Assembly (NCBI GenBank): GCA_964551195.1
Contig: CAZKBI010000004.1
Location: forward strand, 1 to 64,000
Direction: 5' to 3'
From: CAYZPB01 sp964551195
GTDB lineage: Bacteria > Bacillota > Bacilli > Tepidibacillales > Tepidibacillaceae
DNA: 64,000 bases
In this document: in pieces, positions 35,801 through 44,582 of the stretch
Position numbering within the stretch: the stretch's first letter is position 1
How the letters are laid out: the number at the start of each line of letters is the position of its first letter
Made by a program: the position numbers and the translations under genes
Notes under the pieces: model-generated
What the model was told of the DNA's origin: nothing
The model's database searches: none
The model's input: only the letters and a program-made list of their open reading frames with translations

Positions 35801-36730
35801 TTAGTCACCCCTTGTTCCCATTTTTATTCGTGGATCAATTATGCTATACAGAATATCAACTATAAAGTTAGCAATAATTAAAATCGCTCCAAAGAAAATA
35901 GTTGTACCCATTATGACTGGATAGTCACGTTGAGTAACACTACTTACGAAATATTTCCCTAAACCTGGAATAGCAAAAACCTGCTCAATAACAAAGGTGC
36001 CTGTTAACAAACCTGCTATCAGTGGTCCAAGTATCGTTATTATTGGCATGATTGCATTTCTAACAGTATGTTTCCAAACAACTGCTAAATTGCTTAAGCC
36101 CTTAGCCTTGGCTGTTCTAATATAGTCTTGACCAAGTACCTCTAGCATGTTTGAACGCATCAGACGCGCAACCACGGCCGTTGAGTGCATGCCTAAGGCA
36201 ATGGTTGGCAAGACAATACTTGCCAAGGAATCCCAACGTGCAATTGGAAACCAACCTAAATTAACTGCAAAAATAATAATCAATATTGGACCTAGTACAA
36301 GGTTAGGAATCGATACCCCTAAAACGGCAATTCCTGTGGCCGTATAGTCAATTATCGTGTTTCTCTTTAAAGCAGCAATAATTCCTAGGAGCAAACCAAA
36401 TATCAGCGCAAAACCAAGTGCACCCGCTCCTAACGCTGCTGAAACAGGGAAGTGATCGGCTATAATTTCATTTACCGTTCTTGATTTGGAGAAATATGAG
36501 GGGCCAAGGTCACCTTGAATAAGGTTCCCAATATAGTTTACATACTGCTCTGGTACAGACTTATCTAAGCCATAATATTTCTCAAGATTTGCCCTTATCT
36601 CCGGCGGCTGGTTGCGCTCCGAATTTAAAGGACTACCTGGAGCCAAATGCATTAATAAGAATGTGATTGTTATAATAACCCATAGTGTAATGACAAGCAT
36701 TATCACTCTCTGTGTAATAAACCTTAACAA
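35801..36730 (-). CDS. oppB: Oligopeptide ABC transporter permease OppB
   Basis: A 309-residue permease with six predicted helices. Family markers are the N-terminal helix with FLLMHLAPGSPL, the EAA loop LGQDYIRTAKAKGLSNLAVV and the C-terminal SIIDPRIKMG. The start is TTG 36730, nine bases after GGGGGTG. It lies 205 bases downstream of oppA, beyond a terminator-like hairpin, so oppBCDF may depend on readthrough. Confidence 0.94.
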   Translation of the reverse strand: MLRFITQRVIMLVITLWVIITITFLLMHLAPGSPLNSERNQPPEIRANLEKYYGLDKSVPEQYVNYIGNLIQGDLGPSYFSKSRTVNEIIADHFPVSAALGAGALGFALIFGLLLGIIAALKRNTIIDYTATGIAVLGVSIPNLVLGPILIIIFAVNLGWFPIARWDSLASIVLPTIALGMHSTAVVARLMRSNMLEVLGQDYIRTAKAKGLSNLAVVWKHTVRNAIMPIITILGPLIAGLLTGTFVIEQVFAIPGLGKYFVSSVTQRDYPVIMGTTIFFGAILIIANFIVDILYSIIDPRIKMGTRGD

Positions 36731-36883
36731 AGACGAGCACCCCCATGAATATGTATGTGTTTATTATAATATATCATTTACTAAAAGAGATTTCATATAA
36801 GATATTTGTAAATATAGTTTTTACTATAACATTAAAAGCGAATAAAATACAGAATAATTTTTTTATATATTTTCAAATAGAAA

Positions 36884-36910
36884 AGATGGCATACACAAGT
36901 ATGCCACCTT
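36884..36910 (-). terminator. Hairpin between oppA and oppB
   Basis: AAGGTGGCATA pairs with TATGCCATCTT (arms 36900-36910 and 36884-36894) and is followed by TTCTATTT on the minus strand. Such a hairpin after oppA usually allows partial readthrough, giving more binding protein than membrane parts. Confidence 0.7.
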
Positions 36911-36935
36911 CTATAAATATTAACAAATTATCTTA

Positions 36936-38561
36936 TTACTTTAAAAGGTTACCATTATATTCGCGGAAATCAACGCTCATATCAGGAGATGATCCTGGAG
37001 GAACAAAGCCAGTTGCTGGTAATTGTCCACCTTTTAGAATTTGATCAACAATCGCTTCACGATCAATTGCAAGTGATAGAGCTTTACGAATGTTTTCATT
37101 ACCAAAGATTTCATCGTCATTTTGGAATATAACATAGTAAACACCTAAAATTGGTACTGACGTAGCTTCACCTGATTGTAGTAATTCATATGTTAGTTCA
37201 GTAGGTGCTTGATCTTCGTGAATTTGGTTATTTTTGAATAATTGATAAGCTGTGTTATCATCATTAACCATAATCCATTTAATTGAGTTTAATTTAACCT
37301 CATCTTTATTCCAATAATTTTCGTTTTTAACAACTACAACTTCATCATCATGTTTCCAGCTTTCAAATTTGAAAGGACCGTTTCCGACAAAGCTTGCTGC
37401 ATTTGCAGCCCATTTATCATTGCCTTTTACAACTTTCTCGTTTACTGGGTAGAAACTACCAAATGCAGTAAGCTGTAAGAAATAAGGTGTTTGTGCTTCA
37501 AGTTCTACTTTAAGAGTTTTAGCATCAACTGCTGTTACTCCAACTTCATCTGCAGTTCCTTCGCCAGCATTGTATTTTTCACCGTTTTTCAGTACATACA
37601 ATTGATAAGCATACTCTGCTGCATTAGCAGGGTCTAGAACACGCTTCCATGCAAATTCAAAGTCGTTTGCAGTAACAGGATCACCGTTAGTCCAGAAAAT
37701 ATCATCTTTAAGTTTGAAAGTATAAGTTAATTCATCTTCTGAAACCGTCCAACTTTCAGCCATTCCTGATCCTGGTGTTACTTCACTATCCTTATCCAAT
37801 CTTGTTAAACCTTCTTGAAGGTGACGAAGAATTTCAAAAGAAGTAGTGTCGGTAGCTAGAGCAGAATCTAAGCTAGGTGGTTCAGTACGAGCATTAAGTA
37901 ATAAATTATTCTTATATGCTGGGTCAGAAATAGATGCCCAAGTGTAGTCTCTGCTTCCTTCCCCATGAAGAACTAAACCTTTAACATATTCTTGCTGTAC
38001 TCTTACTTCTGTATAGAAGTAAATTGGTGCGACTCCAGCCTCTTTCAATAGAATCTTTTCAGCTTTGGATAAGTACTCTAAACGCTTTTCCTGATCGCCA
38101 GTTGCTTTTGCATCTGCTAGCAATTTATCGTATTCTGCGTTGCTGTAATTACCTCTGTTATTTCCGCCGCCTGTAAGGAGAACGTCAAGGAATGTGATTG
38201 GGTCCATGAAGTCCCCTAACCATCCCAAACGAGCCATTTGGAAATCGCCTTCAGATAAAGTGTCAAGATAAGCGTTCCACTCCATGTTGCCAAGTTCAAC
38301 CTCAATGCCTAACTCATCAGCCCACATTGCTTGAAGTGCTTCAGCAATTTTCTGATGAGCATCATTTGTGTTGTAGATATACTTCACTGTTGGAAGTTCA
38401 TCAAGACCTAATTCTTTTAAACCAGCATTTAATGCCTGCATTGCTTCGCTTTCATCGCCGTTTGCACCTGGCTTATCATCGCCATTACAACCAACAAGGC
38501 CAAGACTTACAACCATAACTAATGCTAGTGCTAGAATTAGCATTTTACGACCTGTTTTCAT
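36936..38561 (-). CDS. oppA: Circularly permuted oligopeptide-binding lipoprotein OppA
   Basis: The 541-residue receptor of the adjacent importer has a normal lipoprotein signal peptide (LVGC, Cys25). Its domain order is reversed. Residues 39-212 are what is usually the C-terminal part of a family 5 binding protein: LGLDELP, YNTNDAHQKIAEALQAMW, ARLGWLGDFMDPITFLD, APIYFYTEV, and RDYTWASIS, the usual end of the protein. Residues 213-541 are the usual N-terminal part: EPPSLDSALATDTTSFEIL, AESWTVSEDELTYTF, FVGNGPFKFESW, IRKALSLAIDREAIVDQI, and VPPGSSPDMSVDFREY, where the frame stops. All family segments are present once, so nothing is lost. The ATG at 38561 follows GGGGGG. The frame is clean from signal peptide to stop. 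Confidence 0.93.
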   Translation of the reverse strand: MKTGRKMLILALALVMVVSLGLVGCNGDDKPGANGDESEAMQALNAGLKELGLDELPTVKYIYNTNDAHQKIAEALQAMWADELGIEVELGNMEWNAYLDTLSEGDFQMARLGWLGDFMDPITFLDVLLTGGGNNRGNYSNAEYDKLLADAKATGDQEKRLEYLSKAEKILLKEAGVAPIYFYTEVRVQQEYVKGLVLHGEGSRDYTWASISDPAYKNNLLLNARTEPPSLDSALATDTTSFEILRHLQEGLTRLDKDSEVTPGSGMAESWTVSEDELTYTFKLKDDIFWTNGDPVTANDFEFAWKRVLDPANAAEYAYQLYVLKNGEKYNAGEGTADEVGVTAVDAKTLKVELEAQTPYFLQLTAFGSFYPVNEKVVKGNDKWAANAASFVGNGPFKFESWKHDDEVVVVKNENYWNKDEVKLNSIKWIMVNDDNTAYQLFKNNQIHEDQAPTELTYELLQSGEATSVPILGVYYVIFQNDDEIFGNENIRKALSLAIDREAIVDQILKGGQLPATGFVPPGSSPDMSVDFREYNGNLLK

Positions 38562-38601
38562 AAATATATACCCCCCTATATTTTTTGATTTTTATAATAA
38601 A

Positions 38602-38621
38602 GTTGCTAGGCAACCATTATA
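38602..38621 (-). promoter_or_regulatory. oppA -10 element and adjacent inverted repeat
   Basis: TATAAT (38621-38616) with a poor -35. Directly downstream is the inverted repeat GTTGC-CTA-GCAAC (38614-38602) at the expected transcription start. A further palindrome AAGTAC-N4-GTACTT lies at 38655-38670. The repeats may be operators, but no regulator is identified. Confidence 0.35.
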
Positions 38622-38693
38622 AACCTTTTAGTAAAATAACTTATACGACAGTTTAAGTACATAAGTACTTGTATTTTTTAATAATATCATATT

Positions 38694-38734
38694 TTAAAAA
38701 ATTTTGCTATATTTATTCAATAATTATACAGCAA
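38694..38734 (-). terminator. Probable terminator of the citZ-icd-fum operon
   Basis: TTGCTGTATA pairs imperfectly with TATAGCAA on the minus strand, followed by AATTTTTT. It starts just after the fumarase beta stop. Confidence 0.5.
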
Positions 38735-38737
38735 TCC

Positions 38738-39295
38738 TTATAATAACTTAGTATACTTCCCAGCTTCTAGTTCAAACAAATCATTACCATAGATATCGTT
38801 TGCTACTAAAGCCGTAAAATCCTCGACCTCTAATCTTAAAATCGCTTCGGCCCCCAACTCAGGATAAGCAACCGTCTCAGCAGACTTAATACTCTTAGAA
38901 ATTAGTGCTGCCGCACCACCAACTGCTACAAAGTAGATTGCTTTATGCTTAATAATCGCCTCCCGCACTCTTCTGCCACGTTGTCCTTTACCAATCGTTC
39001 CACGCAGACCCTGTTCCAACAAAAGTGGCGTATACTGGTCAATACGGCTACTAGTCGTAGGTCCCGCAGAACCAATAACTTCCCCTGGCTTGGCCGGACT
39101 TGGCCCCATATAGTAGATTATTTGGTCCTGCAAATCAAATGGTAATTGCTCGCCTTTTGATATCTGCTCCATCAATCTTTGGTGCGCTGCATCTCGGGCA
39201 ACATAAATGGTGCCTGTGATTGATACTTCATCACCTGCTCGCAACTTTGTAATCTCATTTTCAATTAATGGTGCTTCTATTCGATGTGTTGCCAT
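38738..39295 (-). CDS. Class I fumarate hydratase, beta subunit
   Basis: The 185-residue C-terminal-type domain of iron-sulfur fumarase/tartrate dehydratase contains GPSPAKPGEVIGSAGPTTS, the anion-binding region. It pairs with the alpha subunit 10 bases upstream to interconvert fumarate and malate. L(+)-tartrate dehydratase is the main alternative, but the operon with citrate synthase and isocitrate dehydrogenase favours fumarase. ATG 39295 follows AAGGAGCAAGAG. Confidence 0.9.
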   Translation of the reverse strand: MATHRIEAPLIENEITKLRAGDEVSITGTIYVARDAAHQRLMEQISKGEQLPFDLQDQIIYYMGPSPAKPGEVIGSAGPTTSSRIDQYTPLLLEQGLRGTIGKGQRGRRVREAIIKHKAIYFVAVGGAAALISKSIKSAETVAYPELGAEAILRLEVEDFTALVANDIYGNDLFELEAGKYTKLL

Positions 39296-39305
39296 CTCTT
39301 GCTCC

Positions 39306-40148
39306 TTATAAAACTATTTCTTTATGTCTGCTTGCATGGCAGCCCAGATTAACCGAAACTGGCAAACTGGCAATATGCATCGGATATATCTCAACGTTTA
39401 CTGCTAGCGCTGTTACTGTCCCACCAAGACCCTGTGGACCAACACCGCTGCTATTTATCTCAGTTAGTAAATCTTTCTCCAATTTCTCAATATCGGGCAA
39501 TCGATTATGCTCGCCGACCCTGCGAAACTGCGCTTCCTTCGCTAGCATGGCAGCTTTCTCAAAAGTACCACCAATTCCAACGCCGATAACCAACGGTGGA
39601 CATGGATTACCACCCGCCGCAATTACCGTTTCCAGAACAAACTGTTTAACACCGTTAATCCCATCTGCCGGTGTTAGCATTTTGCTAGCGGACATATTCT
39701 CACTGCCGCCACCTTTTGCCAGGAAACGAATTCGGAGTCTATCGCCAGAGACAATTGAGTAATGAATTACTGCTGGCGTATTATCATCAGTATTGGTCCT
39801 CTCAAAAGGGTGGTCAACAATTGATTTACGTAGATAACCCTCCTGATAGCCAATGCGCACACCTTCGTTAATTGCACTCTCTAAATCGCCACCAACTATC
39901 CGCAGATCCTGACCAAGCTCAATAAAAAAAACAGCATAGCCAGTATCTTGGCAAATTGGTACTTGATTCGCGCGCGCAATTTCTTGATTTTCGATTAGTT
40001 GTTTAATTATATTTCGACCTATTGGTGATTGTTCTTCCTTTTCAGCATGAACAATGGCTGTGCAAACATCACTGTTTAATAAATAATTTGCCTCTTTCAC
40101 CATTTCTGAGACAGCAAGCGAAATTGCCCTAACATCGATTTCTCTCAT
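39306..40148 (-). CDS. Class I fumarate hydratase, alpha subunit
   Basis: Holds the oxygen-sensitive 4Fe-4S cluster. The three candidate cysteine ligands are in PICQDTGYAVFF, GGNPCPPLVIGVGIGG and NLGCHASRH. 280 residues fits split two-subunit class I enzymes. I chose ATG 40148 because GGAGG lies nine bases upstream; the frame is open to 40169. The cluster type suggests low-oxygen growth. It is co-transcribed after icd. Confidence 0.9.
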   Translation of the reverse strand: MREIDVRAISLAVSEMVKEANYLLNSDVCTAIVHAEKEEQSPIGRNIIKQLIENQEIARANQVPICQDTGYAVFFIELGQDLRIVGGDLESAINEGVRIGYQEGYLRKSIVDHPFERTNTDDNTPAVIHYSIVSGDRLRIRFLAKGGGSENMSASKMLTPADGINGVKQFVLETVIAAGGNPCPPLVIGVGIGGTFEKAAMLAKEAQFRRVGEHNRLPDIEKLEKDLLTEINSSGVGPQGLGGTVTALAVNVEIYPMHIASLPVSVNLGCHASRHKEIVL

Positions 40149-40184
40149 TTGATCAGCCTCCATCACCAAGTAGTTTCTTTATCC

Positions 40185-41480
40185 TTACATATTATTAATT
40201 AGCTCTGTCCCAAACTCCGAGCACTTTAGCTCAGTCGCACCATCCATCATTCGAGCGAAATCGTAGGTAACTTTTTTGCTAGAAATCGTTTTTTCCATCG
40301 CGGAAATTATTAAATCGGCTGCTTCATCCCAACCCAGATAGCGTAGCATCATCTCACCCGACAGAATTACCGAAGATGGATTAACCTTATCCAATCCTGC
40401 ATATTTGGGTGCAGTTCCGTGTGTCGCCTCAAAAATAGCTATTCCCGTATCATAATTGATGTTTGCTCCTGGCGCTATACCGATTCCACCAATCTGTGCC
40501 GCGAGAGCATCAGAAATATAGTCGCCATTAAGATTCGTTGTCGCAATAACATCGTATGCTTTAGGCCGCAACAGAATCTGTTGCAAAAAGGCATCGGCGA
40601 TTATATCCTTGATAATGATTTTCCCCGCCGCTATTGCGTCTGCCTGCACTTGATTTGCTACCTCGATCCCGCGCTCCTCAGCTATCCGATCGTGCTGATT
40701 CCAAGTAAAAACATCGTCGCCATACTCCGCCTCCAAAAAGTCATAGCCCCATTGTTTAAAGGCACCTTCAGTGTATTTCATAATATTACCTTTATGGACA
40801 AGCGTTACGGATTCACGTTTGTTCGCAATTGCATAATCAATAGCTGAACGAACTAAACGCTCTGTTCCCTCTTTCGAGATTGGCTTGATTCCAATGGAAG
40901 ATGTTTCGGGAAAGCGAATATTCTGAACATCTAGTTCTTCTTGTAAGAACTTAATAATTCTGATTGCTCCCTCTGAGCCAGCCTCCCATTCAATTCCCGC
41001 ATATATATCCTCTGTATTTTCACGGAAAATCACCATATCTACATATTCTGGGTGTTTGACTGGCGAAGGTACGCCATTAAACCATTTAACTGGACGCACA
41101 CAGGCATAAAGATCCAGTTCCTGTCTTAAGGTTACATTTAAAGAACGGAAGCCACCACCAATCGGTGTTGTCAGAGGTCCCTTGATGCTAACGAGGTATT
41201 TTCTTAGTGCCGTTAAAGTATCTTCAGGCAGCCATTCTCCCCACATGTCAAATGCTTTCTCGCCTGTATAGATTTCATACCAAGCTATTTTTTTGTTACC
41301 GTTATAGGCCTTTTCAACTGCCGCATCGAGAACGCCTTTAGCTGCAGCCCAAATATCTGGTCCAGTTCCATCACCTTCAATAAAGGGAACAACTGGATTG
41401 TCAGGCACTTGTAGTTTCCCGTCTCTAACTGTGATTTTCTCGCCCGTCAGTGGTAATTCATACTTTTCAAAAATACTCAT
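40185..41480 (-). CDS. icd: Isocitrate dehydrogenase (NADP type)
   Basis: Oxidatively decarboxylates isocitrate to 2-oxoglutarate. The 431 residues show PVVPFIEGDGTGPDIW, the regulatory-serine region GGGFRSLNV, VDMVIFRENTEDIYAGIEW, VHKGNIMKYTEG and NLNGDYISDALAAQIGGIGIAPG. These are typical of the Escherichia/Bacillus NADP enzyme. ATG 41480 follows AGGAGGA. It lies 33 bases after citZ. Confidence 0.95.
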   Translation of the reverse strand: MSIFEKYELPLTGEKITVRDGKLQVPDNPVVPFIEGDGTGPDIWAAAKGVLDAAVEKAYNGNKKIAWYEIYTGEKAFDMWGEWLPEDTLTALRKYLVSIKGPLTTPIGGGFRSLNVTLRQELDLYACVRPVKWFNGVPSPVKHPEYVDMVIFRENTEDIYAGIEWEAGSEGAIRIIKFLQEELDVQNIRFPETSSIGIKPISKEGTERLVRSAIDYAIANKRESVTLVHKGNIMKYTEGAFKQWGYDFLEAEYGDDVFTWNQHDRIAEERGIEVANQVQADAIAAGKIIIKDIIADAFLQQILLRPKAYDVIATTNLNGDYISDALAAQIGGIGIAPGANINYDTGIAIFEATHGTAPKYAGLDKVNPSSVILSGEMMLRYLGWDEAADLIISAMEKTISSKKVTYDFARMMDGATELKCSEFGTELINNM

Positions 41481-41513
41481 CTATATCCTCCTAATTATCT
41501 TATCTGTTTGTAC

Positions 41514-42626
41514 TTATCTATTGGAAACCGGAATGTACTTGCGGTCTTCTGGCCCAGTGTATTGGGCTCGCGGTCTAATCAATCGATTATTTTCATATTG
41601 CTCCATAATGTGCGCCGTCCAACCAGCCATACGGCTAATTATAAAGATTGGCGTGAACAGGTCCTTAGAAATCCCTAAATAATTGTAGAGGGTTGCAGAA
41701 TAAAAATCGACATTAGGAAGTAACCCCTTCTGCTCATAAACATACTCTGCAATTTCGCATGATAAGTTATAACACTCCATGTCATTATTCTGCTTGGCAA
41801 TCTTGCGCGCAACCTCTTTTAAATGGACTGTGCGTGGGTCACCATTTTTGTATACGCGGTGACCTATCCCCATAATTTTTTCGTTATTGTTTAATTTATT
41901 ATCAATGTAGGACTTTATATTAGAACAATCGCCTATCTCTTCCAGCATCAACATAACCTGCTCATTTGCTCCCCCATGCAAGCTACCTTTTAAGGCTCCC
42001 ATGGCGGCGATAACACCTGAATGCATATCAGATAGTGTTGATACAGTAACACGCGCAGTAAAGGTAGAGGCATTTAACTCATGATCGGCATGCAGAATCA
42101 GGGCCTGATCGAAAGCTCTTTCAGTTAGCTCATCCGGTTCTTTCCCCGATAACATGTATAAAAAATTAGCAGCATAGCTGAGTTCTGGTCTCGCTTTAAT
42201 CGGTTCTAAATTATTGCGAACTCTAAAGAGTGTAGCAACTATTGGTGCAATTTGTGCCATCAGGAATGTTGCTTTTTTCAAATTTGCAGCTTGCGAGAAG
42301 TCGTTAACCTCAGTATTATAGAGTGCCGAAATTGAAATTATAACTCGCATAACGTCAATAAAGTCAGTGTTCTTTGGTAATAACTTCATTAGCGTGATGA
42401 TATTTTCTGAGAGGTTGCTATGTTTTTTTAATTCTTCTTTGAAAACTGCATATTCAGCCGCTGTTGGTAATTCACCATACCAGAGCAGATAAATTGTCTC
42501 CTCAAACTTTGCGTTTACAGCAAGGTCATCCAGTCGATAGCCTCTATATCTAATCATTTCATCATCAATTAAGGTAATCGCTGATTTTGCTGCAATTATT
42601 CCATCTAAACCTTTTGTTTTATCCAT
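41514..42626 (-). CDS. citZ: Citrate synthase
   Basis: Condenses acetyl-CoA and oxaloacetate. The 370-residue short Gram-positive type has the catalytic histidines in LHADHELNAST and GIGHRVYKNGDPR, and the aspartate in NVDFYSATLYNYLG. It heads the citZ-icd-fumarase operon. Aconitase and malate dehydrogenase are not in the window. Upstream are a TATAAT (42696-42701) with a weak -35 and the inverted repeat GAATA-N2-TATTC (42717-42728). Confidence 0.95.
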   Translation of the reverse strand: MDKTKGLDGIIAAKSAITLIDDEMIRYRGYRLDDLAVNAKFEETIYLLWYGELPTAAEYAVFKEELKKHSNLSENIITLMKLLPKNTDFIDVMRVIISISALYNTEVNDFSQAANLKKATFLMAQIAPIVATLFRVRNNLEPIKARPELSYAANFLYMLSGKEPDELTERAFDQALILHADHELNASTFTARVTVSTLSDMHSGVIAAMGALKGSLHGGANEQVMLMLEEIGDCSNIKSYIDNKLNNNEKIMGIGHRVYKNGDPRTVHLKEVARKIAKQNNDMECYNLSCEIAEYVYEQKGLLPNVDFYSATLYNYLGISKDLFTPIFIISRMAGWTAHIMEQYENNRLIRPRAQYTGPEDRKYIPVSNR

Positions 42627-42737
42627 AATCAGTTCCTCTTTCTTTTCGCAATAGTTATCAATAAGTATAATCTTTCTTTACGCCTCTTCTATTCTATTAT
42701 ATTTAAACTGAATTGTGAATAACTATTCATTCTGATT

Positions 42738-43433
42738 TTACCAGCTCTTGTTGCTAACAATCTCACCATCAGCTAATTCTGTTAACTCTATCTTATTGAT
42801 TAAAATGAATCTATCGCGCTCAACTTGAATCAAGTTCTCATCAGACATTCGACGCAGATAACGACAGACTACCTCCTTAGTTGAACCAACTGTTGAAGCA
42901 ATCTCCTCCAGTGTCATATCTCTTGGAATACAGCTTTCATCTGATGATTCAAACTCACTTACCAATAGGCGTGCCAAGCGACTTCCAAGCGAGGAAGAAG
43001 AAAAATCCTCAATAATATGCCTTACCTCAAGTGACCTCTCATTCAGTTTACAGCACATCTGCCATAAGGCTTCTTTATTATTTCTAAATAAGGGCAATAT
43101 ATTGGCTCTGTGCCACCGATAAATTGTTGAGGGCCTAAAAGCAACTAGGGTTGCTGGTGTTGGTCTTTGAGCAAAAACAGCGTGCCCCAAGAAAACATCC
43201 CCAACATTAAATTTCTTCATAATAACGCTTCTGCCATTAATAAGCTCTTTTTTTGCATATAAAAGACCATCACTCAATATAAAAATATAAGGAAAATCGC
43301 CACCATTAAAGTGAAGGTATTCACCTTTTTCTAAAAATACCTTCTCGGCTTCTGCAATTAAAGTATCTCTCTCCTCGACAGTGAAAGAAGAAAATAAAGA
43401 GTTTTCTTCCATGAATCTAGCTAGAAATTGCAT
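42738..43433 (-). CDS. Crp/Fnr family transcription regulator (copy 1)
   Basis: The 231-residue protein has a cyclic-nucleotide-binding-type beta-barrel (about 15-125) and a C-terminal winged helix with MTLEEIASTVGSTKEVVCRY. In the barrel the phosphate-binding cassette is replaced by PTPATLVA, and the FNR cysteines are missing, so neither cAMP nor a 4Fe-4S cluster is an obvious ligand. I place the start at ATG 43433 by alignment with the paralogue at 44583 and a site AAAGGTG; the frame runs on to 43487. It lies between citZ and a divergent membrane protein gene. Confidence 0.85.
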   Translation of the reverse strand: MQFLARFMEENSLFSSFTVEERDTLIAEAEKVFLEKGEYLHFNGGDFPYIFILSDGLLYAKKELINGRSVIMKKFNVGDVFLGHAVFAQRPTPATLVAFRPSTIYRWHRANILPLFRNNKEALWQMCCKLNERSLEVRHIIEDFSSSSLGSRLARLLVSEFESSDESCIPRDMTLEEIASTVGSTKEVVCRYLRRMSDENLIQVERDRFILINKIELTELADGEIVSNKSW

Positions 43434-43536
43434 GTAGTCAACACACCTTTTTTTAAAAGTAAGCAGTTGTCTAATGTTACATTCCATTATATTCGATTAT
43501 CACCTTTAATTAAAGAATGATTTATTTTACTTTCTT

Positions 43537-43550
43537 TTAACCTGGGTTAA
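43537..43550. promoter_or_regulatory. Inverted repeat in the divergent crp-like / membrane protein gap
   Basis: TTAACC-TG-GGTTAA forms a 6-2-6 palindrome between the Crp/Fnr gene (minus) and the membrane protein gene at 43618 (plus). Its size and place suit an operator for one of the two Crp/Fnr proteins, but no experiment or known consensus supports that. Confidence 0.35.
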
Positions 43551-43617
43551 TTGTTCACATACTATTATCTGTTATGTTGATAATGAGTAATTATAATAAT
43601 ATAAGGAGGTTTCGAAA

Positions 43618-44487
43618 ATGAATCAATTGCTTTCAAAGAACACACGAATGATTGTACTTATTGTTGTCTTAATTGCTGCTTTACTAATGATCGCTGTACT
43701 ACCTTTTACTACGCCCGCTGCCTTAGATAAAATTCAGGTAGAGCAAGGTAAAAGAATCGACCAGTTTCAGCAAGAAGATGCTACTAAGGCTTCATTAATT
43801 TCTACCACACAAAAGCTTGTAGGGTTCTTCTTCCCACTATGGACAGCTCTAACAATGTTTGCAGGAATGGTAATACTTGTAGTTGCTAAAGCATTCTACC
43901 AGGGGGCAAGGTGGGCTAGATCCTTAATCCTTCTATGTCTTGCAATACCTTCTTCTGGTGGCGCATACATGACTGTTCCATACCTAAACTTTGCTAAAGT
44001 TGGTATCCCTAACGGCCTCTTTTTTGCGGCTGTCGGACTAGTCGCCTACTTTGTAGTAGTGCTTGCAACTAAAGCATCTGTGAAACAGAAGTTAATTGAC
44101 GCTTGGGTATTCTTGATTCTGGGTGTTAGTGCTGCTGAAGCATTCGCAAACGGACATGCCGCTGAGCGGATTGTTGAAGGACACATCCAAAGACCATTTT
44201 ACGCTGAAGGCATCTTTATCCTATTCCCAACTATGGTGATAGGCTGGATTGCAACTATTCTATTGTTCCTATCAATCTATTTTATTGCTCAACGCCACAT
44301 TGCTGGTCTATACATGGCACTAGTTAGTGGACTCGGAATTATGATAATGGGATTTGCTACACAAACAGTAAGAACTGCTACTTATGACTATCTGTATCAA
44401 GGTTTAATGGGATTAGCAATTCTCGTAACATTCTTGATTCCAGTTGTTAAAGCAAGAATTCTCGAAAAAGATGAACTTACCCTATAG
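43618..44487 (+). CDS. Unknown polytopic membrane protein
   Basis: A 289-residue hydrophobic protein that I do not recognise. It has about eight predicted helices. The first (about 10-30) is followed by an extracellular-type hydrophilic loop (KIQVEQGKRIDQFQQEDATK). Later polar or aromatic motifs such as AFANGHAAERIVEGH and TATYDYLYQG lie near helices. It stands alone on the plus strand between two Crp/Fnr paralogues on the minus strand, so it is probably a target or partner of those regulators. ATG 43618 follows AAGGAGG. Confidence 0.7.
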   Translation: MNQLLSKNTRMIVLIVVLIAALLMIAVLPFTTPAALDKIQVEQGKRIDQFQQEDATKASLISTTQKLVGFFFPLWTALTMFAGMVILVVAKAFYQGARWARSLILLCLAIPSSGGAYMTVPYLNFAKVGIPNGLFFAAVGLVAYFVVVLATKASVKQKLIDAWVFLILGVSAAEAFANGHAAERIVEGHIQRPFYAEGIFILFPTMVIGWIATILLFLSIYFIAQRHIAGLYMALVSGLGIMIMGFATQTVRTATYDYLYQGLMGLAILVTFLIPVVKARILEKDELTL

Positions 44488-44511
44488 TTATAATCAATAA
44501 AAGGTGAGGAT

Positions 44512-44542
44512 AAGCCCGATAAGACGATCTCTTAGCGGGCTT
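44512..44542. terminator. Terminator after the unknown membrane protein gene
   Basis: AAGCCCG (44512-44518) pairs with CGGGCTT (44536-44542), with further pairing outside the loop. It lies between convergent genes. Confidence 0.6.
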
Positions 44543-44582
44543 CCTTATGTTTAAATTAAATTTTATAATAACTTATAATAGC

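Noticed and set aside
36936..38561. OppA as a frameshifted or truncated pseudogene
   Set aside because: The frame is open from signal peptide to stop and every family segment appears once, only in permuted order.
43434..43487. N-terminal cysteine extension on the Crp/Fnr protein as an FNR-type cluster site
   Set aside because: Those codons lie upstream of the better start ATG 43433, which matches the paralogue's N-terminus; the two cysteines do not form an FNR pattern.
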